Assembly: GCA_933226995.1 (NCBI GenBank)
Contig: CAKOFP010000316.1
Coordinates: forward strand, 1-7,834
DNA length: 7,834 nucleotides
Reading direction: 5' to 3'
DNA from: Candidatus Nitrosopolaris rasttigaisensis
GTDB taxonomy: Archaea; Thermoproteota; Nitrososphaeria; Nitrososphaerales; Nitrososphaeraceae
A model generated the notes under the pieces. That model did not search any database, was not told where the DNA came from, and saw only the letters and a list, made by a program, of their open reading frames with translations. The stretch's first letter is position 1, and the number at the start of each line of letters is the position of its first letter. Positions 1-4,943 of this stretch are shown here, piece by piece. Both the position numbers and the translations under genes were made by a program.

Positions 1-711
1 AATTATCCATGGGGCTTCAGCTTCCATGTGTGTAAATTCAGCAAGATGTCGAACCGTTCTCGATTTTTCTGCTCTGAAAGACTCTGTAACACTCCAAACA
101 GGTCCAAGAGAAAAGACCATGGCTTCAAGATAGAGCTGCGCGCTCTGTGACAGGTACGCATCATCATCAAAATATCTCACCTTGAAAAGCGTTGAACCAC
201 CTTCGACAGCATCCTTTACTATAACAGGAACATTTACCTCCAACCAATTATTCTCAATAAACCATTGACGCGCATATTTCAAGATCGAAGCCCGGATCTT
301 TGCTATTGTGCTCATTCGCCTAGTTCTAACCGCGAGGTGTCTATTATCGAGTAGCAGATCCTCGCTCTGATACTCTCCTATGGGATAGCCAACTTTTGCT
401 ACACCGTATATTTTGAGATCAGTCGCTCTGATTTCATACCCACCCTCTGGGGCTCTTGAATCTTGCTGCAGTTTGCCCGTAACTTCTATACATGACTCGA
501 TAGTGAGAGTCAGTGCCTTCTCAGCAGCAAGTACGCATTGAATTACTCCGCCTCTGTCATCCCGTATCAGCATGAAAGTATTTTCTTTTTGTTTTCGAAG
601 TCTATGTACCCAGCCTCGTACTGTGACCTCCTTTCCAATGTAGTCAGCATATTTGATATCATTGCATCTAAGATGTATCACTAGTTTGAGTACTTTCGGA
701 CTCTGCTTCAT
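1..711 (-). CDS. asnS: Asparaginyl-tRNA synthetase, N-terminal part (runs off left edge)
   Basis: A class IIb aminoacyl-tRNA synthetase that activates asparagine with ATP and charges tRNA-Asn in the cytoplasm. The 237 codons in the window contain no stop; my translation gives an OB-fold anticodon-binding domain (about residues 28-105, with VRGWVHRLR at 31-39), a motif 1 region (about 145-165), EGGSTLF at 170-176, and class II motif 2 (FRAEKSRTVRHLAEF, 212-226) with the ATP-binding arginine. The Ser-Thr after EGG favours asparagine over aspartate specificity (AspRS usually has EGGAELF). Archaeal AsnRS is about 430 residues, so motif 3 lies outside the window. ATG at 711 is the first in-frame start after a stop, but the AT-rich element TTTTATTATT at 725-734 would put transcription start near 705, so the GTG at 681 (residue 11) is a possible alternative start. 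No lesion is visible in this part. Confidence 0.94.
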   Translation of the reverse strand, partial: MKQSPKVLKLVIHLRCNDIKYADYIGKEVTVRGWVHRLRKQKENTFMLIRDDRGGVIQCVLAAEKALTLTIESCIEVTGKLQQDSRAPEGGYEIRATDLKIYGVAKVGYPIGEYQSEDLLLDNRHLAVRTRRMSTIAKIRASILKYARQWFIENNWLEVNVPVIVKDAVEGGSTLFKVRYFDDDAYLSQSAQLYLEAMVFSLGPVWSVTESFRAEKSRTVRHLAEFTHMEAEAPWII

Positions 712-840
712 AAGTGTATATCAATAATAAAAGAGGCTCCCCGCGCCGCTAGTTTGTATTGCACGCACATCATAAGATACAAGATCAACACAAGATAGAA
801 TGAGGATGCGATCAGCCCCCATTGCAAATAGCGTTGCACT

Positions 841-848
841 AATAAATA
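841..848 (+). promoter_or_regulatory. Candidate TATA box for the 48-aa gene
   Basis: AATAAATA is centred about 30 nt before the ATG at 875. Archaeal TATA boxes sit about 26 nt upstream of the transcription start, giving a predicted leader of only a few nucleotides. There is no clear TFB recognition element in front, so this rests on spacing and composition only. Confidence 0.3.
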
Positions 849-861
849 GAAGCAAGAATAA
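845..861 (+). repeat. 17-bp exact repeat, copy 1
   Basis: AATAGAAGCAAGAATAA here is identical to 2355-2371 inside GINS51. Copy 1 lies between the candidate TATA box and the ATG of the 48-aa gene. The match ends abruptly on both sides. Confidence 0.7.
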
Positions 862-874
862 TGATAATTCAGAA

Positions 875-1021
875 ATGGCAAAGTTCGATGGAATAAAAGG
901 TCAGGAACTTCTAGATGTAGAGCTAGGCGATAATGAAATTACCCTCATTTTCAAAGACAACAGATTTCTTTTCGTAAGGATTGAAAACGGGAGGTTCGTT
1001 TGCGAATCTGTGCCAGAGTAA
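875..1021 (+). CDS. Small conserved-looking hypothetical protein, 48 aa
   Basis: I do not recognise a named family. From the ATG at 875 the product is 48 residues, starting MAKFDGIKGQELL, with alternating hydrophobic and charged residues (EITLIFKDN, FLFVRIENG) that suggest a small beta-rich cytoplasmic protein; there is no signal peptide, membrane segment or cysteine cluster apart from one Cys near the end. The frame is open back to an ATG at 800, but the extra 25 residues are polar and poorly structured. The A/T-only element AATAAATA at 841-848 lies about 30 nt before the 875 ATG, which fits an almost leaderless transcript from the shorter start. The protein seems to begin abruptly with its folded part at 875, which also supports that start. 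It diverges from the asparaginyl-tRNA synthetase gene across about 160 bp. Confidence 0.5.
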   Translation: MAKFDGIKGQELLDVELGDNEITLIFKDNRFLFVRIENGRFVCESVPE

Positions 1022-1053
1022 GTAAACACATAGCTTAGGTTTACAGGAGTTCA

Positions 1054-1173
1054 TTGAAAGAGGCCAATGAGTGCAATGTTTTAATTGTTGCATTACTCGA
1101 TGTGGTGAGTCGAACCGGCTTGGACGAGTATCTCGAGGGAAAATCATTTGGTTTATCTGGTTTAAAATTGTAG
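1054..1173 (+). CDS. Possible small ORF with TTG start, 39 aa
   Basis: This short reading frame starts with TTG at 1054, with AGGAG at 1045-1049 a few bases before it, and ends at TAG 1171-1173. The product has a well-formed amphipathic stretch (VLIVALLDVVSRTGLDEYLEG) that reads more like protein than random sequence. The frame is open only from a TAG just upstream, and no ATG is available. It could be a real small gene translated after the 48-aa gene (33 nt downstream), the surviving tail of a decayed gene, or chance. No family is recognised. Confidence 0.2.
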   Translation: MKEANECNVLIVALLDVVSRTGLDEYLEGKSFGLSGLKL

Positions 1174-1379
1174 ATTTGTTAAAAATGATTCAAGTATTTG
1201 CGTCCATTTAATCTACGAATGAGTCGCGGGTTAGGCGTGCGTCAGTCAGATTCTAGGGCAAGTTGGTAAGCCTTTGTCCACCTAACAAGCAGCTCCTTCT
1301 ATGATAATAAAAAATTAGTTAACCGACTTTTTGTCAGTAGAACGCATAAATACATAGTCGGATTTCCTTTGACCCCAGG

Positions 1380-1694
1380 ATGGCATCGAAAGCCCCCGAT
1401 ATGCAAACTGGGATCAAGGAGTCTAGTCTTAGTTTTATTTCTCTGCATCAACCAAAGTATCTAAGTATTATGACTGCAATAGTCATTTCATGCAACCTAC
1501 TCTTACCTTTTGAACTACGTGGCATGGTCCTACGCCTCATTCCACAGCAAGGACATAATAAAAATCCAATATTAGAAACACACAGCATACCCGACACCTT
1601 TTTTGTCCTTCAAAATACGATAGCCACGTTGTGCTTTATCAGCTTCGTGATTAATGCAGATACCTTTACAGATCATTTCTTTGCATTAGACTAA
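1380..1694 (+). CDS. Doubtful hypothetical ORF, 104 aa
   Basis: The ATG at 1380 has a well-placed TATA-like element (CATAAATA, 1345-1352) about 31 nt upstream, and that element is flanked by the 6-bp inverted repeat CCGACT (1323-1328) / AGTCGG (1356-1361). The predicted protein has two loosely hydrophobic stretches (about residues 30-45 and 74-92) but no recognisable domain, and its composition looks random. It overlaps, on the other strand, a short frame with a CPCCG motif (1448-1588) that resembles real archaeal microproteins; both are unlikely to be true. Kept at low confidence because of the promoter spacing. Confidence 0.18.
   Translation: MASKAPDMQTGIKESSLSFISLHQPKYLSIMTAIVISCNLLLPFELRGMVLRLIPQQGHNKNPILETHSIPDTFFVLQNTIATLCFISFVINADTFTDHFFALD
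1448..1588 (-). CDS. Candidate CPCCG zinc-ribbon microprotein, 46 aa (possibly decayed)
   Basis: Translating the minus strand from ATG 1588 gives 46 residues with C-P-C-C-G at positions 12-16, followed by a strongly basic segment (MRRRTMPRSSKGKSRLHEM) and a short hydrophobic end. The pattern Cys-Pro-x-Cys-Gly, then an Arg-rich stretch containing PRSSK and a Lys/Arg-Leu helix, resembles small single-finger proteins that I recall as numerous in Nitrososphaeria; that is memory of sequence style, not a search. Such proteins usually start just before the first cysteine, so the leading MLCVSNIGFL may not be native and the true start may be lost. No good TATA box is seen upstream. With at most three cysteines, zinc binding would need dimerisation or the nearby His. 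It sits inside the doubtful plus-strand ORF at 1380-1694, which it argues against. Confidence 0.35.
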   Translation of the reverse strand: MLCVSNIGFLLCPCCGMRRRTMPRSSKGKSRLHEMTIAVIILRYFG

Positions 1695-1963
1695 ATCTTC
1701 TGGCTTGGAATAAGTATGCAGGCCCAACTTATATTCATGAGTTTGGCCGGATCACTACCATCACAGTGACCGCTAAGGCCATGTACTATCGAGCCAAGAG
1801 GATTATCGTCGGTTGGCTGTGGGGGTGAAGTAGGATGGTCTGGATTTTGCTTGAATTTGATTATTGCTGGTATTGCACCTTTTGTGTGCGGTACTACGGC
1901 GCTTAATAGTCCGGCTATTACTGGCACGATTAGGATCGCTTTCAATGTATTCGGTATTATCAC
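1691..1963 (-). CDS. Candidate small exported or membrane-anchored protein, 90 aa
   Basis: The frame starts with GTG at 1963. The N-terminus is typical of a signal peptide or anchor: a short polar start, a hydrophobic core at about residues 9-24 (AILIVPVIAGLLSAVV), then HTKGA. The rest is short, with a proline-rich stretch (PDHPTSPPQP, 41-50) and two cysteines (67 and 82) that could form a disulfide outside the cell. No family is recognised. No convincing TATA box lies 26 nt before the GTG. An ATG at 1989 begins a different frame that reads nine codons and stops at a TGA overlapping the GTG, so a small frameshift at GTGTGA could have separated the original ATG from this frame. It may be real, decayed or chance. 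Confidence 0.4.
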   Translation of the reverse strand: MIIPNTLKAILIVPVIAGLLSAVVPHTKGAIPAIIKFKQNPDHPTSPPQPTDDNPLGSIVHGLSGHCDGSDPAKLMNISWACILIPSQKI

Positions 1964-2005
1964 ACTTCTGTATCCTTGTTCGTAAACATGATCTAGTATC
2001 TCTGG

Positions 2006-2128
2006 TTAACACAGTTTGTGTGTAGTTGAATTGCTTTGTGTTTTAGGAATTCTCGCTTCTGTTTGGGCCGCATTGTTCAGTTCCTCTCCTTTAAGTGCGT
2101 TCAAGGGTTTTTGTCCAAGACGTGCCAA
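2006..2128 (-). CDS. Possible small ORF with TTG start, 40 aa
   Basis: On the minus strand a frame beginning TTG at 2128 gives 40 residues, starting ARLGQKPLNALKGEELNNAA after the initiator and ending in a Ser/Thr-rich tail. The first half has the look of a folded helical segment. The element TTATCTTTT (about 2146-2157, minus strand) is roughly 26 nt upstream of the TTG, compatible with a leaderless start. It is same-strand and about 40 nt upstream of the candidate exported protein at 1691-1963. No family recognised; could be a gene fragment. Confidence 0.2.
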   Translation of the reverse strand: MARLGQKPLNALKGEELNNAAQTEARIPKTQSNSTTHKLC

Positions 2129-2186
2129 ATCAGAGGTAGATCAGAAAAAGATAAGGGGTGCAGAGAGATAGGATACATGGGGCGGC

Positions 2187-2194
2187 ATAAATAA
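2187..2194 (+). promoter_or_regulatory. TATA box of the GINS51 gene
   Basis: ATAAATAA is centred 26 nt before the ATG at 2216, exactly the archaeal spacing from TATA to a leaderless start. That ATG is, however, one base out of phase with the GINS51 reading frame and would stop after three codons (ATG AAT CAA TAA). If the TTG at 2251 is used, the leader would be about 35 nt. Confidence 0.5.
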
Positions 2195-2250
2195 ACCTAA
2201 ACACAGATAGTGATAATGAATCAATAAGGATTACTGAAATAGTAAATTTA

Positions 2251-2871
2251 TTGCTAAAAGAAGTCCAGATCCCGACATTGCAGTCGCTGCCTTTTAATAC
2301 TTACCCAAAGATAGCAACAGCCCTCGAAAATCTGCAGGTGTATGGATGCGATGGAATAGAAGCAAGAATAAGGGATGCCCTGGTGGAACTGATTTCTACA
2401 GCAATTAGATTTCTTCTCGAAATCAGACACCTTAAGGTGCTTGACCAACAAAGTATGATAGCTTCTTCGGCATCGTCATCCTCATTTTCAGCCGCATCTA
2501 CTCCTACCACGACTACTACGACTACTACGACTACTACGACTACTACGACTAGTGCAGCTGCGATAGATTATTCGAAACTCACAGAGGAAGAAAAATACAT
2601 TTTGGATGCGGAAAAAGAGTCTGAAAGAAGGAGAAGCGACATACTGCTAGCAATTACCAAAGGCAGGCCAAAAGTACTCGAATCGATTTCAAAACGAGTA
2701 CGTTCAAAGTATATAGTAATCAGGTTTTTAAAACCAATGGAACAGTTTATGGGTGTAGATATGAAACGATATGGGCCATTTCGGCAAGAAGACGTAGCGG
2801 TCCTTCCCTTTGAAAATGCGCGGTCCTTGATCGAAAATAACCATGCAATGGAAGTACAAAGCATATATTAA
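2251..2871 (+). CDS. gins51: GINS complex subunit, GINS51 type, with poly-threonine insert
   Basis: Archaeal GINS joins MCM and the GAN/Cdc45-like protein to form the replicative helicase complex; the 51 type carries the helical A domain first and the small beta B domain last. Here the A domain spans about residues 8-150 (with EIRHLKVL, then LTEEEKYILDAE and SERRRSDILLAI), and the B domain covers about 152-203, with the hallmark YGPFRQEDVAVLP at 174-186 followed by ARSLIENNHA. A disordered Ser/Ala/Thr linker at 70-105, including 15 consecutive Thr (86-100), interrupts the A domain. The start is uncertain: the frame stays open back to 2191 (reading ...ESIRITEIVNLL...), which looks like a missing first helix, but no ATG, GTG or TTG exists there; TTG 2251 is the first standard start. 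Either the protein is short at the N-terminus or a one-base frameshift separates it from ATG 2216. The C-terminal domain assignment is firm. Confidence 0.88.
   Translation: MLKEVQIPTLQSLPFNTYPKIATALENLQVYGCDGIEARIRDALVELISTAIRFLLEIRHLKVLDQQSMIASSASSSSFSAASTPTTTTTTTTTTTTTTTSAAAIDYSKLTEEEKYILDAEKESERRRSDILLAITKGRPKVLESISKRVRSKYIVIRFLKPMEQFMGVDMKRYGPFRQEDVAVLPFENARSLIENNHAMEVQSIY
2355..2371 (+). repeat. 17-bp exact repeat, copy 2 (within GINS51)
   Basis: Same 17 bases as 845-861; here they encode part of the A-domain helix (residues GIEARIR around 35-41). Confidence 0.7.
2509..2550 (+). repeat. 9-bp tandem repeat (ACGACTACT) coding for poly-threonine
   Basis: Four full copies of ACGACTACT plus ACGACT, all in frame and all Thr codons, inside GINS51. 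The alternation of ACG and ACT at a fixed 9-bp period shows it grew by slippage or unequal exchange, not by selection for single Thr codons. Copy-number changes would alter only the linker length by multiples of three residues. Confidence 0.95.
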
Positions 2872-2892
2872 TAAACAAAAAAACACTAATCA

Positions 2893-2902
2893 TTATATAA
2901 AA
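2893..2902 (+). promoter_or_regulatory. TATA box of the broken dehydrogenase gene
   Basis: TTATATAAAA is centred about 25 nt before the ATG at 2922, an excellent archaeal TATA box for a leaderless transcript. It appears intact although the gene behind it is not. It also lies only about 20 nt after the GINS51 stop codon. Confidence 0.6.
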
Positions 2903-2921
2903 TAACAGGCATCATACGTAA

Positions 2922-3909
2922 ATGAAAGCCGCCAACTTCGAAACACCAGTTTAGAATTTTGATCTGATCGACATAGAAGAACCAAAAATCACAGATCACT
3001 ATGTATTGATACGTGTTAAGGTGGCGGGGGTAAACCCATTCTATTTTCGTGCCGTGTCTGGCGGAGTAGATGTAAAATCTTTACCCCACATCCCAGGAGC
3101 TGAACTGAGTGGTGTCGTAGAGAGGATTGGAGATCATGTGACGAACATTAAGGAATGTGACAGAGCTATTGTATATAGCAGAGTGTTCGATGGAACCTGG
3201 ATTTGTGTTTAAATCAATCTGAAATGCTATGCAAAAACGGAGGAATAATTGGTGTGGTAACTAATGGCGGCTTTGCAGAGTACATTTCAGTTCCGGACCG
3301 AAATGTGTTTTAAATACCTGAGAAATGGATTGGGATTTAGCTGCGAGCCTGTCTATAAGGATGTTAACTGCTTTTCCTGCCCTAAAGGAAGCTTCACTAA
3401 AATTAAATGACTGCCTGATCGTCTTTGGTGCCTCATGGAATACTGGCATGATGGCGCTTCAATTTGGTAAGAAAATTGGAGCAAAGGTTATTGGGGTTTC
3501 TAAGCAGCACTGGATAACTGATTTCGGAGCTGATTATGTCATAGGGGATTACGATAAAGTAGTAGAAAAGGTTGATGAGATTACTGGAGTTCTCAATTCG
3601 ATTGGTGTAAAGACATGGGATAATAGCTTTGCCTCTGTTGGTGTAAATGGAAGATTAGTAACATATGGAATCTTAACACGAGCTGACGTTAAATTAAATA
3701 TTCAATCTCTTTATCATAAGCAAATAAAACTAATAGGCGCCACTGGCGGTAACCTGAAAGAGCTCCAAGAGCTTCTTACTACTTTTTCCGCCAAAGATCT
3801 TAAAGTTAGAGTATGGAAGAAGCTCAGCATTCAAGATGGTAGGAAGGCCCTGGAGGCACTATCTGATAAAGAAAGAGAGGGAAGAATTCTGGTAGAAATC
3901 AAAAGTTGA
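2922..3909 (+). pseudogene. Zinc-type alcohol dehydrogenase / quinone reductase (MDR family), multiply disrupted
   Basis: Pieces of one medium-chain dehydrogenase/reductase can be followed through all three frames. Starting MKAANFETPV at 2922, a TAG interrupts at codon 11 (2952-2954); the same frame then gives the GroES-like catalytic domain (VLIRVKVAGVNP, LPHIPGAELSGVVERIGDHV). Near 3198 one base is missing and the reading moves to the frame at 3200 (DLCLNQSEMLCKNGG, NGGFAEYISVP); a TAA follows at 3311-3313. Near 3325 another base is missing and the Rossmann domain continues in the frame 3325-3909 (MDWDLAASLS to the TGA). The nucleotide-binding loop reads GASWNTG where this family has GASGNTG, so a cofactor-binding glycine is Trp. 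From memory of the family, about eight residues also seem missing after DEITG (near 3588). Intact members would be NAD(P)H-dependent oxidoreductases of about 335 residues. The 194-residue open frame at the end could still be translated but lacks the catalytic domain. Confidence 0.88.
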
Positions 3910-4373
3910 CACTTTATGCATCTTTTCATGAACTATCATGTCAAGATTCATAGTTTATACCTCTGATTAACTGCCTACCTATTTATCGTCGCGCCACCAT
4001 CCTTTTTGGTACTGGCAACACATACATACTCTGGCTCAAGAGCAGTAACTATAGGCAGATAAGTCCAAGCCGCTCATGCCACAAGCACGATAGTAGCGAT
4101 AATGTTACGCAGTAGAAAAAGAAAGCGAAACATAAGGTAGGGGTCTGTTAAGCCGATGTATAATAGCCGCGAAGCAGCTGGAAATTCGACAGATCAGGCA
4201 GATTCATGGATAAGGCGCTAACTGAAGTCGTAACTGCATCAACATCTACAAAGCCGAAGGATATCAGAAATACTATCAATAAAGAAATCGCCGTTAGCTT
4301 TGCGGCGCATTGGGTACCCAACCTCGTCTCATGATTTTATGCAGTTCAGTCTTGGAAATCTTTGGTTGATTTA
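3910..4373. other. Intergenic stretch without a convincing gene
   Basis: About 460 bp separate the broken dehydrogenase from the convergent small membrane protein gene. Shortly after the pseudogene there is a 6-bp inverted repeat, AACTAT (3931-3936) and ATAGTT (about 3950-3955), of unknown role. A 42-residue ORF on the plus strand (4206-4334, starting MDKALTEVVTASTSTKPKD) is the longest ATG-started frame; it has no TATA box and no recognisable family. No tRNA-like T-arm, transposase motif or long repeat is seen. The size and emptiness fit old, decayed coding DNA, but no ancestor is identifiable. Confidence 0.5.
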
Positions 4374-4724
4374 TTAGTGTGTTTTATTAATGGGAGGTTT
4401 CGTTACCCCTGCTGCTCTAGATACATAGTATTCATCCACTTTCCCATTATGACATGCATCTAGTCTTCCATTATTAGCAGCACACACTTCAGTAACGAGG
4501 TTTTTTAGTTGTCTATCACAAGCCTGTATTCCATTTGGTAAAGAGTTCAGACAAAAGTCAAGTATACTGTTTAACCTTGCGTTAAGTTCACTTTGATTAA
4601 CTCCAATAGTAGCAGGAGGAGCGGTTGATGAAGGTCGATTATAGAGCGAAATGGCGCCGACCAAAACCGATGAACCAAGGACAGCCATCAGTCCGATCAC
4701 CATCACTTTTTTGGCAGATACCAC
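4374..4724 (-). CDS. Membrane-anchored extracytoplasmic protein with four cysteines, 116 aa
   Basis: No named family is recognised. Residues 7-27 (VMVIGLMAVLGSSVLVGAISL) form one hydrophobic segment after two lysines, an N-terminal anchor or uncleaved signal with the rest outside the cell. A Ser/Thr/Pro/Ala linker (30-40) follows, then a helical domain with cysteines at 58, 69, 81 and 91 (C-x10-C-x11-C-x9-C), suited to two disulfides, and a basic Pro/Asn tail. The frame starts at GTG 4724; a stop lies just upstream, and the ATG at 4703 (residue 8) would remove the two lysines before the hydrophobic core, so GTG is preferred. The TATA-like CTATATACAC (4751-4760, minus strand) predicts transcription from about 4731, giving a leader of some 7 nt. 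The gene is same-strand downstream of TFB but has its own promoter. Confidence 0.65.
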   Translation of the reverse strand: MVSAKKVMVIGLMAVLGSSVLVGAISLYNRPSSTAPPATIGVNQSELNARLNSILDFCLNSLPNGIQACDRQLKNLVTEVCAANNGRLDACHNGKVDEYYVSRAAGVTKPPINKTH

Positions 4725-4750
4725 TTTTGTACATTACTGAAGTTCATGAC

Positions 4751-4760
4751 GTGTATATAG
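4751..4760 (-). promoter_or_regulatory. TATA box for the four-cysteine membrane protein
   Basis: On the minus strand this reads CTATATACAC, centred about 32 nt before the GTG at 4724, giving a short leader. A second AT-rich element (CTATAAC) precedes it by a few bases. Confidence 0.4.
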
Positions 4761-4927
4761 TTATAGGGCATTCCTTTAGGGATCTTTCGACAATGAGCAC
4801 TCAGACGCACTAGTAGTTCGAGAAGGGCAATAAAAATATAAAAGTTAGGCAAAAAATGATACGCTCCAACGATCGCTTGACTCAATCTCAGAATCAACAG
4901 AACCAGTAATTTAACGTAGTAACAATC

Positions 4928-4941
4928 CCAACCGCTGTTGG
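4928..4941 (-). terminator. Short hairpin just after TFB, possible terminator
   Basis: CCAAC and GTTGG form a 5-bp stem with a four-base loop, starting 2 nt beyond the TFB stop codon on the minus strand. No strong U-tract follows at once, and archaeal termination mostly relies on U-tracts, so its role is uncertain. Confidence 0.2.
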
Positions 4942-4943
4942 TA

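Noticed and set aside
1103..1125. TTCGA with flanking GC-rich bases on the minus strand, resembling a tRNA T-arm
   Set aside because: The flanks do not form a 5-bp T-stem and no acceptor or anticodon stem could be built around it.
923..1147. Minus-strand ORF of 74 aa
   Set aside because: Lies opposite the better-supported 48-aa gene and the 1054-1173 frame; random-looking composition and no promoter.
4703..4897. Minus-strand ORF of 64 aa with a hydrophobic middle
   Set aside because: It starts with TTG, overlaps the start and the TATA box of the four-cysteine protein in another frame, and shows no family features.
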